64,000 nt of DNA from Astragalus membranaceus (GCA_039519185.1 CM076850.1:89076270-89140269); one strand, 5' to 3'. Shown: positions 37,936-49,021, counted from the first letter of the stretch. Made by a program: numbers and translations. The notes: generated from the sequence alone by a model not told the origin.

Positions 37936-38140
37936 CACTACAAGAATGTGTTGATTTACCTACCATATATTTCCGAGGGATTTTTTTTGGTCGCTAATAT
38001 CTTCGTTTCCGACGGATAATTCCCTCGCTACGTGTTTAGTGCATTTCCCGCTTATATTTCCGACGGAATTTAAATCCCTCGCTACTTTCCGAGGGAAATT
38101 TCGGTCGGAAATGAATGAATATCCCTCGCAAAATGTTTTT
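37936..38140. repeat. CACTA left subterminal repeat region
   Basis: About six motifs of the TTTCCGACGGA, TTCCGAGGGA and CCCTCGCTA types, in both orientations. In CACTA elements such motifs bind the transposase accessory protein. Confidence 0.88.
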
Positions 38141-38159
38141 CCCTTAAAACTAAAAATTG

Positions 38160-39122
38160 TATTCATCGACCACTCTCACTCTCACATTCACTCTTCTTTC
38201 ACTCTAACCTAATTCCCCTCCACTCTCTACGCAGCGCCCCTCCACTCTCCACTCTCGTCGCACCGCCCCTCCACTCTCCACTCTCTAACCAACGCCGTCT
38301 CCCCGCCGTCGCCGCCATCCCTTCGACCCTCTTTCATTCCCACTTCTCACTCTAACCCTAAACCCTCCAAAACGTATCCCGTGAAACATGAAAGGGAGAG
38401 AGCATGCGGTGAGAGGGTCTGAGAAATGAAACGAAAGGGAGAGAGAGAGAGAGAAAAACGAAGAGATGCATGAAAGGCTCACGGAGAGGGATGGTGGCGT
38501 CTTGGTGGTGGATTCCGGCGACGGTGAGGGAAACTCACGCCGTTTCCAGCGACGATGCGTAACGGGACGACGACGAGGCTGGTGACGATGCGATTTCGAT
38601 TTCGCAAGGTATGCAAATGGATTTAACAAGCTGAGATTAAGTTGAGATTTGGATTTCGCAAGTTGAGATTTGATTTCGGAAGTTGAGATTTCGATTTCAC
38701 ATCTCTCTCTCAGTGTCTTCTACGGTTTCGATTTCGATTTCGAATTTCACATCTCTCTTCTGCAAATTCTGTAGGTTGAAGCTGAAGAACAACCTATTCG
38801 CTGTGAATAGAAGAAATTCCTTTTCAGATTTTCCTTCTGATTTCTCTTTCTCCCTCTCTCTCTCAATCCCATGCTTTAGGTTGATTTCCATTGATTCTCA
38901 GTTTTGTTTTCTCTTTTGCGTGTTTGTTTTTTCTTTTTCAGAGATTAGAGGTTACGCGGAAAGCGGAATGAAGAAGTGGATATGCGGTGAGGTATAATCT
39001 CTCCCTCTTTTCTCTCTTATAGCTTTGAAAAATGAATGCTATTTTAAGTTCAATTTTGCATTTGAGTTTTCAATTTGATTATAAATTTTTACCTTTATGT
39101 TCGGTTGCTGAATTTGATTCAG
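38160..39122 (+). other. CACTA interior: leader-like CT-rich sequence before the captured exons
   Basis: CT-rich repeats (CGCCCCTCCACTCTCCACTC type, 38210-38290) and AGAGAGAG stretches resemble a plant promoter and 5' untranslated region. A possible exon ends at 38994 before GTATAATC. Small frames on either strand (for example 38285-38629 minus and 38683-38997 plus) have no recognised domain. Confidence 0.35.
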
Positions 39123-39379
39123 GATCATCACTGCTTGTGGATAAATAACTGTGTTGGTTACTGGAATTATAAGGCTTTCTTTGCTTTTGTATTATATGCC
39201 ACCATAGCAAGTATTTGCTCTATGGTATGTTTTGAACATGGTAACTACTTGTTGTTTTCTAATGGACAAGAAGATTCCTGTTTTACATAAGCTTTTGTGA
39301 TATGCAGGTCATATTTATATGATGTGTACTTCAGAAGGACTGGGGACATATTGAAGGGAGTTATCTTAAGATCTTTTAT
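39123..39379 (+). pseudogene. Captured DHHC protein S-acyltransferase fragment
   Basis: Exon 39123-39224 reads DHHCLWINNCVGYWNYKAFF and continues FAFVLYATIAS: the catalytic DHHC motif plus the following membrane segment of plant palmitoyltransferases. It has an AG before and GT after. A second exon, 39308-39379, ends KDWGHIEGSYLKIFY, a good match in style to the PAT13-PAT16 group, but has an in-frame TGA at 39320. The cysteine-rich region upstream and the rest of the enzyme are absent, so no S-acylation activity is expected. It lies 44 bp upstream of the MLO piece in the same orientation. Confidence 0.87.
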
Positions 39380-39423
39380 GTAAGGGAGCTTTTGCCTTTT
39401 TCTTTTTCTCCTTCTAATAACAG

Positions 39424-40769
39424 ATTAAAGGATGGAAGGACTGGGAACAGGACCATATAGTGGATGAAGATGCCTTGAATGGTACGTACACCAATGATTG
39501 ATATCATCATAAATAAAATGTTTTTTGTAATTTCAACTCTGTAATGGCTGTTGTTCAGATCCTAGAAGATTCAGGCTTACTCACGAGACATCTTTTGTGA
39601 GAGATCACAACCGTATCTGGACTAAAACACCGGTTTCCTTCTATATTGTAAGCATTATTATTGACAACTCATCATCATAAATTACTGGTAGTCTTTTCAT
39701 CTTTTTGCTTCAATAATAATATGTTGGTGATCAATCAATTTTCAGGCATGCTTCTTTAGGCAATTTATCAAATCTGTTAGAAGGGCTGACTACTTGACCA
39801 TGCGACATGGATTTGATACCGTGAATAAGTGATGTATCTGGTGCTTATCAGATTCATTAGTTATTCGCTGTATCAAAAACTGCATTGTCTCTAATAAAGT
39901 GGACCAGAGAGGTAGTATTATGTTGTGCTTGTAATGTAGTGCTTTTCTTTTTCATAAACTAGTGTCCCTATTTCATTTTTGCAGGTCCATTTAGCACCTG
40001 GAAGTAAGTTTGATTTTCAAAAATATATCAAGAGGTCATTGGAAGATGACTTTAAGGTAGTTGTAGGAATCAGGTAATTTTTACAAATTTTACCAACCAC
40101 TTTATTTTTTATTAGTAGTTTAATTCATTCAAACCAAGTCTTTGAAGTATTTCCAGAATCTCATGATTTTGTGAATTTGGCAGTCCAATACTTTGGGGAT
40201 CAGTGGTGTTATTTTTGCTTGTTAATGTCGCAGGTTTGTGTTTCACTTGATTATCAATTGGTTTCTTTTATCTGTCACTCAAATTCATATGGATCTAGAT
40301 CCCTGCTACCCTACAATGGTGCTGCGCTATCGGGGACTGTCATATCTAGAGAAAGAAATTGTCTCTCTCTAGATCTGACAGTCCCTGTTGGCACAACATC
40401 ATTCCACGCGCAGCAGAGTATCTGTGCTCAATTCATATAGTTTATGATTGCTAACTTCTTTTTCAGGATGGCATGCTGCGTTTTGGGTGTCTTTTCTTCC
40501 ACTAGTAGTAAGCATAGATCTATTTCATTTTCATTTTGATTTTCATTTTCATTCCATTTGAGTTTAGAGATTAATAATAGTTGATTTACTTGAAGGTGAT
40601 TTTAGCTGTTGGAACAAAGCTTCAAGCAATTATAACAAGAATGGCACTTGAAATACAAGAAAGACATGTTGTAGTGCAAGGAATCCCTCTTGTGCAAGTC
40701 TCTGACAAGTATTTCTGGTTTGAATGGCCTCAGTTAATTCTTTATCTCATCCATTATGTCCTCTTTCAG
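39424..40769 (+). pseudogene. Captured MLO gene fragment, seven exons
   Basis: The exons are 39424-39481, 39559-39647, 39746-39820, 39985-40073, 40184-40233, 40467-40507 and 40596-40769. All have GT/AG borders, their phases match, and the spliced 576 nt encode 192 codons without a stop. Diagnostic MLO segments are RFRLTHETSFVRDH, CFFRQFIKSVRRADYLTMRHG, VHLAPGSKFDFQKYIKRSLE and VQGIPLVQVSDKYFWF. MLO proteins are seven-membrane-span calcium-channel-like proteins, some being susceptibility factors for powdery mildew. The piece covers the central part from the second cytoplasmic loop; N-terminal spans and the C-terminal calmodulin-binding region are missing. Intron 5 (40234-40466) contains inverted TCTAGA-type sequence near 40290-40380. 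As part of a transposon it may produce chimeric or silencing RNA rather than a working MLO. Confidence 0.92.
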
Positions 40770-40848
40770 GTACCTATTCATTTCACTCCTTTTATTATTC
40801 ATCTCATCATAACAGTTTAGTTTAGCAGCATAATAACAAATATTGTAG

Positions 40849-41172
40849 GTTGCTTCTTTTCCTGTGATCAAAGTATTGTTGATCACTGCACTTGGCTTGT
40901 TTCTTGCAATTGACAACATAGATGTGTTGGGAGCAGATGCAAGGAAGAAAGGGAATAATGTAATGTAATGAACTCGAGTTTATCACTTTTTTGCCTTCAC
41001 TGATTTCTATCTACTGATAATAGTGCTCTTTATGTGACAGCTTGTGTTTTATGTGTTTAATAAGCACTGCAAAGTCAACAAGCCATGGTTACAGATGTTC
41101 CTTGTAGCTTTGTCACATAAGTCTTACATATGTTGGCCTTGCGTTTCAGGTTTTGCCTGCAAAAATGATTGA
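40849..41172 (+). pseudogene. Captured PIN-LIKES (PILS) auxin-carrier fragment
   Basis: Exon 40849-40959 encodes VASFPVIKVLLITALGLFLA and then DNIDVLGADARK, the first membrane segment and loop of the PILS family of ER auxin carriers. The next exon starts at 41041 with LVFYVFN, again PILS-like, but then leaves the family and stops at 41170-41172. Splice borders are GT and AG, phase 0. The phase also fits the preceding MLO exon, so splicing would give an in-frame MLO-PILS fusion. The remaining nine or so membrane segments are missing. Confidence 0.78.
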
Positions 41173-41200
41173 TTTTCTTGATGTCCCATTTCCATATAGT
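41150..41200 (+). pseudogene. Possible DENN-domain exon fragment
   Basis: Between TTTCAG and GTGAGT lies a 17-codon stretch reading VLPAKMIDFLDVPFPYS. It resembles the DENN-domain core (LP...LDFL.APVP). It overlaps the end of the preceding PILS-like frame in another frame, so the two readings are alternatives. It is short, so the assignment is tentative. Confidence 0.4.
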
Positions 41201-42802
41201 GTGAGTATACATGTGCTGATCAGCTAAATAAAATGGGTCATACAGTAACAGTGTATTCTTGTAGTGAGTTTACAAATATTAGTAAGCTTAATGATTCGTT
41301 TGGGTGCTGATAACAATTTTCTTATAAATGTTGCAGATTTTTCTATCACAGTGCTCTAAGATTTTTCTATCACAGTGCTCTTTGGTGAATTGTAGTTAAA
41401 AGTTAAGAAGGATTAAAAGGTGAGGGAAGCTATCATTATTTTTTCTCTCATAATCTTCCTTGTTAACATAATCTTCCTCTAGTTTCCTGCCTTTGCTTTT
41501 CTTGATGCTACATTCTACTTAAGTTCATTGATCAAACATATAGGAATTTTGATAGAATCGCTGAAAGATACGAGAACATGCACTGTGCATTCCGAGAATG
41601 AATTGAAGAATGCTGCTGCGTCCTTCAGCCTTAATGCATGCCTTACGAGTGTCAACTGATCAGTTTCTTGCCCTCCTCCTTTCAACATAAAGGAGAGAGA
41701 ACCTAGGTGAGCATGTTTCGGGGAATGAAATGAAGAGTGCTGCTACATGCTTCGGCCTCAAGGTGTCAATCGATCAGTGCACTGAGCATGTTTCGGGGAA
41801 TGAATTGAAGAGATAAACTAGGTTTCCTTTTTCCTTTCATTGTTGGATTTTTTTTTAGCAAAATTGGTAAGCTTTTGGTTATTGAGTTTCCAATGCTTCA
41901 CTTGTCAACATTTTAAATAGCAGCAGATGCTTTCCAGTGTCTGTCAAATTGTTCAGGTTATGACTTATGAGAAGGCAACAAATAATATTAAGACTGAATA
42001 TTTCTTTTTCATTAATCTATACTAAATATCTGACTTTTCTTATCTGCTATCCCATCATTATCATATACTATAACTGTATAAAAATTTGGGAGAAACTTTG
42101 TATTGTTTTCCTTCTCATGCAACCAGCAAATATTCGAAAGAATGATAACAATAACAGATTATATGCTGTCACACCCATCAAGCAAGAAAAAGCAAATTGT
42201 GCTGTCACATATCCAAGTCTTATCTCAGATTAGATGATGCGATATCCATATTATTTTGTGTTTCATTCTCATTTTTGAAATAAAATATCGATTTCTTCAG
42301 ATCAAAGAACATAATTACCAAGCTGCACAAACGTGTGCTTTCCTTTTTGCAAGGTAAACATGTATTTCCTTTTTGCAAAATTATTATCTGTAACAGGTGT
42401 TTCATCATCATTCATGATTTTCATTCCAAGTTGTAAAGTTATTATGGATATGTTAAAATTCGGTTTCTGATTTACAAGGCTTTAAAGCATGAAAAATCAA
42501 TTACTTCATGTTCACTTGTTCACTATACAGGTGCCAAATTGCAGTCCACCAAGAGTGCTATGGGGCAAAGAATGTTCAATATTTTACTTCCTGGGTTTGT
42601 AGAGTGTGTGAAACTCCTCATGTTGAATGCTAATATACTATTGTTTAATTTCTTTGTAATATGTTGGCTCAATAATATTGGAGTTATGAATGGATGATTG
42701 TTGATATAGTTTCAATTGTCATCAGTATGTAATGAAAAATATTTGTGGTGCTTGAATAGATGACTGTTGGGATATAGTTTATTTTTTTTGCTGTGAATTA
42801 AT
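41201..42802 (+). other. CACTA interior without recognised gene
   Basis: There is a tandem duplication of ATTTTTCTATCACAGTGCTC (41338-41382) and a diverged direct repeat of GAATGAATTGAAGAATGCTG type (41600-41820). A possible exon after TATACAG at 42532 (reading GAKLQSTKSAMGQRMFN) may belong to another captured gene that I do not recognise. Confidence 0.4.
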
Positions 42803-43045
42803 ATTTCCGAGGGATTTGTGAGGGATATTTCCGAGGGATTTGCGAGGGATATTTGCGACGGAGTTTCCGAGGGATTTGCGACGGAAGCGTTTCCGAGGGA
42901 ATTTTCCGTCGGAAATCGTTTGCGAGGACCGTTTATCCCACGGAATTTTGCCGTCGGAAATTCCGTCGGAAACGTGAATTAGCGACCGATTTTCCTGCTT
43001 TTCCGAGGGATTTTTCCCTCGGAAATCACCGAAATTCTTGTAGTG
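42803..43045. repeat. CACTA right subterminal repeat region
   Basis: At least ten copies of TTTCCGAGGGAT, TTTGCGAGGGAT and TTTCCGTCGGAAA-type motifs, ending with ATTCTTGTAGTG. Confidence 0.9.
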
Positions 43046-44269
43046 TATTAACTTTGAAAATATTTATTTCCCTTTTATAAAAAAAATGAATGAAAAGACT
43101 TGATGAAAAATATTTGTTTTGGCATTTTTATTGAGAACTACGAAAGAAAATTTGAGAAAAGACTTAAAAAGATTTTTTATTATTACACTTGACAAATGTG
43201 GGCCCCCATCTGCTCCTACGTATCTCGGGGTAGAGAATCAAATGCTACGTAGTTCTTGGGTAGAAAAAGTTTGGTTTGTTTGTGTTTTTTAATTTAGGGA
43301 TTTTAGGACTTGTGATCCGTACGGTTCATTTATCCTAAAACGTTGACTAACCCGGCAGGACGGTCGACTTAATCCCCTGTTTTTGAAAATAAGATTTTTT
43401 ATTTTTTGGAAGAAAACGATTTGTGTAGGGAGTGATTTTATTTGAATAGGTATTTTAGGACTCTTGAGCCGTACGGCCCATTTGTCCTAAAACGATGACT
43501 AACCCGGCCGTACGACTGACTTAATCCCCTATTTTGAAAATAAGATTTTTATTTTTGGAGGAAAATGATTATTTTGTTTTTCTGTTTTGAATATGAACGA
43601 AAAGTTAACAAAGAAGAAAAAATGAAAAGTGCAACTAGTGAAAAATAATTATCAATAATATTTAAAAATAAACTAATTAAAAGAAAAATAAAATAAAAAA
43701 GGGAGGGGGAGAGAGAGAGAGAGAGCGAAAACTTCGCTGGGAGAGAGAGAGAATGTGTTCAGTGTTCTTGTTGAATCACTGTGGTGTCGTTTTCACTGTG
43801 GAAGGCCTCCTTTTATAAGTGAAGGGTTAGATGAAGAGACTTGCTGGACAAGTTGACTTGCTAGGCAAGTCGACTTGCTGGGCAAGCAGCTTGTTGGGCT
43901 GAAGGAGTGTAGAGACTTGTTGGGCAAGTAGGAGTGTAGAGGCTTGTTGGGCCCTTGGTTGCTGTTGTGCGGGCTCTCAATCTCTCAGCTCTACAAAGCT
44001 ATTTTTTTACTTTTACATCCCTGTACCATTTTATTTATTTGTAATTTAATTTTTTTTTATTTTGTAACAACCTTTTTTGATTTTGTAATTTTTGATTTAA
44101 AAGAGTCCATAAAAATATATTTTTGGATTTTCTCTATTTTCTATTTTGTTTTGTCTTTTTAACAAATAGACAATAAAATTACAGTTTAAAACATAAAAAT
44201 TGAAAAGTCCATATTATTCTATTTTGTTTAAGATATTTTAAATTAGCCGGACAAAATTAGGGTATAACA

Positions 44270-45888
44270 GCTGCCCCTCTTTATTTATATTCCGTAGAAA
44301 AAATGAAGGGTTTTCAAGATTTCATAGTAGGAATAGAAATAAAGATAAAAGGACACTAATTTTGTCCTAAAACCCGGAAAAAGGGGATCATTGGGGATCT
44401 GAAGGAGCCACGGGCTCTAAAGGACCACTTGGGTCTGAAGGATCACTGGGGATCTGAAGGTCTAGTTCAAAATCAATGCTTAGTGCATTGACTTGAGTTC
44501 AACTGAAGGATCGATGGGGTCTGAAGGGCATGCCTAGGCCTGATGGACCAAGATGGTCTGATGGAGCGCAAACTAGCAACGGTACTAGTAAAACGGTCTG
44601 CTTGGGGTGGCCTTTTTCGAGCGGCCATGGGCGTCAAGATCAGGTCGTTGACCTGATTTGCGTACCTCGAAAGACGTCCACTATGTCTTAGGCTGACACA
44701 GCTAGTCTGAAGGAGCTGGGGTCGGATCATCCGTCGCGCTCAGGGTCGACATAGTGATCTGAAGGTAGAGTTCGAAGCCGTTGCTTTGACATGTTAATTC
44801 GAACTGAACTGCAGGACCTGGGGTCGGATGATCCGTCGGTTGCCCGATAACGCGACGTGCGATCTGGATTGATGGACCAATTGTTGGTTTGAAGGAGCGC
44901 CGGGGCTCTGAAGGACCGCTGGGGGTCTGAAGGATCAGCTTGGTGATCCGAATTGCAATATGGGGGTGGCGCTTGGAGCACCGATTTCGAGGGACAGGAT
45001 ATAGGGATCGACACTTGGCGTGTTTACCTGAACATACCTAATGAATGAATTTACTTGAGAAGGGAAAAGCTATCTATATTTGGCATGTCTAATAATGCAA
45101 TGAATGGTGTATGCGTGCATGTGTTGTATGCGTGTGGAATGATGGATGTTTGTTGGGGTAGCAAACGAGGTGTAGCGGATAATGGGTGTTGAAGTTGATG
45201 GAATAATGAAGTTGATAAACTGTGTATGCGTATGCAGATAAGATGTAATTATATTGCTTAGATGCACATATTGCAATTAAACGCATGGTTGCGTGATGGA
45301 ATGATTTTTGGTGGGGGTAATGAATGCAATGTGGATGATTTTTTTCTCTTTTGGCCCTTTTTTTAATGAATGAATGAATGAACGAATGAATGAATGGATG
45401 AATGAATGAATGTGCACACGTAATGCTTAAATGCAAGAGTTGTGGTAGACGCATGACTTGACGTCGAAACACAATGTATGGTGCAATGATTTATGATATG
45501 GTATATTAGTAATGCATGCAGATGTGTTCTTAAATTTTGAGATGAGAAATGAGACTATCAATGCAAGAAGTAGAGAGATGAGTATTTTGGAGTCATCATT
45601 TATTGGAAAAATTAGATTGATCTGAACTCAAACTTTGGCAATCTCAAGATTGTTATTTACAGACATTGATGTGAAAAAATATACTTTTTGGTCGTATTTG
45701 CAAACTCGCTTATTTTGCTCTTCCATTATGATGCCACATGATGACCGAATTTCAGGTCCACAAAGTTAACTGAGTGGCTTTTCAGTATCATATTATTAGC
45801 TTGTGTTCACTCTCTTTGAAGTATTGTTTAGTAAACATGCAGAGTAGTGCAAATATAGATGAATGAGTCAGTTGACTCGGCGGTACCA
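44270..45888 (-). mobile_element. Second Ogre-type internal region, truncated
   Basis: It begins with the polypurine tract (GCTGCCCCTCTTT on plus) beside LTR A2 and matches 13182-14800 throughout, including the CTGAAGGA repeats and the (AATG)n tract, with a few percent difference and a 20-bp insertion near 44545. It ends abruptly after GTCAGTTGACTCGG, where copia sequence begins. No coding trace. Confidence 0.82.
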
Positions 45889-48286
45889 AAATTTGATGGT
45901 CACTACGACGATTGGGCAATAATGTAAATGGAGAACTTGCTTAGATCAAAGTAGTATAGGAGCATCGTCGAAGGTGGAGTTTCTACGCTCCCAGAAGAAC
46001 CAATGGAAGGTCGTCGAGGGGGTAAATTGAAAGACCTAAAATTGAAGAATTACCTCTTCCAATCCATTGAGAGAAGCATAATCGAGACGATTCTTGACAA
46101 AGACTCATCCAAAGTGATCTAGGATTCCATGAAGCGAAAGTACCGAGAATCTACGAAGGTGAAACAAGCTCAACTCCAAGCCCTAAGGAAAGAATTTGAG
46201 GCTTTGCGATGAAGGAAGGAGAAAAGGTGAATGAATACCTAGCAAGAACCTTCACAATCGTAAGTCGAATGAAGATGCACGGTGAGACGATGCAAGAACA
46301 GTTAGTTGTGGAAAAAATTCTAAAATCACTGACAGAAAAGTTCAACTATGTTGTATGCACCAAAAGAAGAATTGAACAATGTTGAAATCTTGTCAATTTA
46401 TGAATTCCAAGGAAGCCTTCTCGTTCATGAACAAAAGATGAAGGTTCACAAGGAGGAAGGGCAAGTTTTGAAAGTGTCAAGTCTTGGGACGGGGAAATTT
46501 CAGAGGAGGTTGTGGCAGGGGAAGACAACCTGTCAACAATGAAACAGAGGAGTGCTATAACTGCGGCAAGAAAGGGTACTACCGGCCAAAATGTCCTGAT
46601 TAGGACGAGAAAGCCAACTATGCTGAATTTGAAGATGAGGAACCCTTGCTATTGATGGCTCACACTGCAGAAGTAATCCCTCACACTCAAGAAACTCACG
46701 AAGGAAAGGTATGGGTTTTTGACTCAGGTTGTAGTAACCATATATGTGGAAGTAGGGACTTGTTTTTTTGAATTTGATAAAAAGTTTGGGGTCACTGTTA
46801 GGGGTGAGCAAGACCCGTCCCAACCCTAACCTGTCTCATCTTCGTCCCACTTGACCCGCAAAACATCGGGTTTGTTCGGGTCTAAGGACGGGTTAGGTCT
46901 AAAGAATTGGCCCGACCAAAATTTAAGGACGGGTTAGGGTTAGGTATAACCCGTCCCAACCCGTTCCTTACTCACTCCTCACCCTATTTTTTTAACTCTA
47001 TTATATTGATAATGAGACTTTTATAAATAAAATATTCAATTTAAAAACTATGTTAGTTTAAGTAGAAATATTGTTGTAAAATACTATTATAAAAGTTATA
47101 TTTTAAGTTTGAATACATAATAAAATACTAAAAAAATTCAATTTATCATTAATAACTTTTTTTTGAATATTTATCATTAGTAACTTTTAGTCATACTTGA
47201 GTGATCACCTTATAATTGTGTTTCAACTGTCCTTCAGGCCAACCCGATATCGTCCTAAATTGACCCGATCTTACTTTGACCCTAAGAACATCGGGTTTGT
47301 TCGGGTCTAAGGACGGGTTAAGGTCTAAAAAATGACCCTATAAAAATTTAGGGATGGGTAAGGGACAAGTATAACCCGTCCCAACCCGTCGCTTGCTCAC
47401 CCCTAGTCACTGTACAACTGGGTGATGGTTCAAAGCTGCTAGTTAAAGGGAAAGGAAATATTAAACTTGAAATTGAAGAAATAGTTCAAGTAATCACTGG
47501 AGTATATATTATATACCAAATATGAAAACAATTTGATAAGCCTAGGACAATTGTAAGAGAAGGGTCTCGCTGTAGTTTAGAAAATAGTGCTTGAATGGTT
47601 TATCATCCTGTGAGAAGCCTGATCATACATTCCAATATGTCATGTAACCGAATGTTATTGATTAAGCCTGCTGTTATGTTTCATAGATGTCTTAAAGTCA
47701 CAGGTAACGAAGACACTCAGCTATGGCACTCAAAGTATGGACACCTTAGTCTCAAAGGACTAAGGCTCTTGGCTCAAAAGAGAATGGTGAAGGGGCTCCC
47801 TACAATAGAAGACATATCAAAAGTGTGTACAAACTGCCAGGTTGGAAAACAACTCAGAGAGATCTTTCCAAAGGCTAGCACTTGGAGAGCAATTCAAAAA
47901 CTTCAACGGATCCATGCAGATGTGTGTGGTCCAATCCAACTAGAGTCACACAGTCATAAGAAGTACTTCCTAACATTCATAGATGACTTCAGTAGGAATA
48001 CTTGAGTATTTTTCTTAACAGAGAAATCATAAGTCTTTGATCTGTGTAAGAAATTCAAGGCAATAATTGAAAATGAAAGTGGTCATTCAATCAACTACCT
48101 TAGAACACGCCTCAGAATGATTATAGAAGCTGAAAATATTGTTGCTCAGAATACGGATGTTGTAGGGGAGAATGCAAGTGACAACATCGCCAATGGTATT
48201 GCCGTAGGGATCTTTGAGAATTAGCAAGCTGAGGTATCTGTAGGTAGAGCGTCTAATGCTAAAGATGATGAAGATTATCCGCGATT
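45889..48286 (+). pseudogene. Ty1/copia gag-protease-integrase fragment, decayed
   Basis: It starts without LTR or primer site at VPKFDGHYDDW, a copia Gag start. Gag continues to a CCHC-type knuckle near 46554 (CYNCGKKGYYRPKC, with the His replaced by Tyr). Protease follows (VWVFDSGCSNHICGS, 46708-46752). After removal of the MITE, protease continues in VTVQLGDGSKLLVKG. The gag-pre-integrase motif LWHSKYGHLSLKGL is at about 47720, and the integrase start HADVCGPI with FLTFIDDFSRNT is near 47916-48000. Stops at many positions (for example 45925, 46121, 46211, 46601, 48003) make it inactive. RT and RNase H are missing. The last 180 bp have no assigned domain. Confidence 0.88.
46799..47405. mobile_element. 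hAT-type MITE
   Basis: 607 bp with terminal inverted repeats TAGGGGTGAGCAAG / CTTGCTCACCCCTA and an 8-bp TSD GTCACTGT (46791-46798 and 47406-47413). It interrupts the copia protease frame, which closes cleanly when it is removed. No transposase. Its two ends carry a direct repeat of about 120 bp (46850-46970 and 47275-47400) with AACATCGGGTTTGTTCGGGT and TATAACCCGTCCCAACCCGT. Confidence 0.95.
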
Positions 48287-49021
48287 TGTTGAATTTTCTC
48301 ACCATTTACTTGGTTTTCTTGTAGGTTGCCAAAAATCAGATACAGGGGGTGCAAGTATCACAATAACCAGTTACTGGCCCAGCCCACCACTTGACTTACC
48401 TGCTTTACAAACAAACAATACGGAAGCGGGTTTTTGTGCACCCGAACCCTGTTGAAGCGGGTGTGCACGCGGATCCTCTTGACCCGCTCCACTACCCAGA
48501 GTATAAAAGCCAAAACCCTAACACTGTTGCCAGAATTTCAAGAACTCAGTCTCTCTCTCTCTACGCCGTTCTCCTCTGTGCTCTCTCTCGTCTTCTCCAC
48601 TGAACCAACCCTGGTTCTTGATTATCTCCTGGATTCTGATGAAGACACGCTTCCAACTTCACAATGAAGCTTCGCTTCACCACGAGGAACAGGTATAACC
48701 CTTTCTTCTTGCTAAGAACTATTCTCTATTTCACTCGGTTTGAAACCCTAAGTTTCAACACTGACTTTGCTTTGTTTCTTTGCTGTTTCTGGTTCGATCT
48801 GAACAGATCTTGAAGCTATACCCAACGATCCTGCAGAACGAAGGTATAAAGTTTTCTTTCTTCTCAGAATCCTTCTCTGCTTCGTACTGTTTGAAAACCC
48901 AATGAACAAACATTAACTCATTTGTTCTTCTGTTTTGTGAGGTTTCACACCTTGAAGATCCTCTCAAAACTCACAGTCAGAACCTTGAAGAAAAAACCCA
49001 AAAGAGAAGAAAGCTAAGAAG
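48287..49021 (-). mobile_element. Copia 3' LTR, truncated
   Basis: It matches 52390 onward, lacks about 280 bp (equivalent to 53006-53288) at a junction near 48900, and breaks off at the start of the Ogre-type LTR. Confidence 0.88.

Larger units (their letters stand above)
37936..43045. mobile_element. CACTA (En/Spm) transposon carrying host gene fragments
   Basis: 5,110 bp with terminal inverted repeats CACTACAAGAAT / ATTCTTGTAGTG and a 3-bp TSD TAT (37933-37935 and 43046-43048); the uninterrupted target is readable in LTR copy A1. Subterminal regions are packed with TTCCGAGGGA and TTTCCGACGGAA motifs in both orientations. No TNP1- or TNP2-like transposase was seen, so it is non-autonomous. 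The interior has spliced fragments of at least three host genes on the plus strand. Gene-capturing CACTA elements are known in legumes, for example Tgm-Express1 of soybean. Confidence 0.96.
11754..44269 (-). mobile_element. Non-coding Ogre/Tat-type LTR retrotransposon with nested insertions
   Basis: The 3' LTR is 11754-13181, the 5' LTR is 37719-44269, and the internal pieces are 13182-14823, 31260-31877 and 34690-37718. Removing nested elements leaves about 5.3 kb of internal DNA. The minus-strand primer site lies beside the 5' LTR and the polypurine tract beside the 3' LTR. No gag, protease, reverse transcriptase or integrase segment is recognisable in either strand of the internal pieces. 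Ogre elements normally encode ORF1 plus gag-pol, so I infer a non-autonomous derivative. Confidence 0.8.
37719..44269 (-). mobile_element. Ogre-type LTR (copy A2), split by a CACTA element
   Basis: The LTR halves 37719-37935 and 43046-44269 total about 1,438 bp and match copy A1 (1,428 bp). On its left is a primer site, and on its right a polypurine tract (GCTGCCCCTCTTT on the plus strand), so it served both as 5' LTR of the left element and 3' LTR of the right one. Confidence 0.9.

Noticed and set aside
41150..41200. A firm DENN-domain gene call
   Set aside because: Only 17 codons support it, and the PILS-like frame overlaps. Kept as a tentative feature only.
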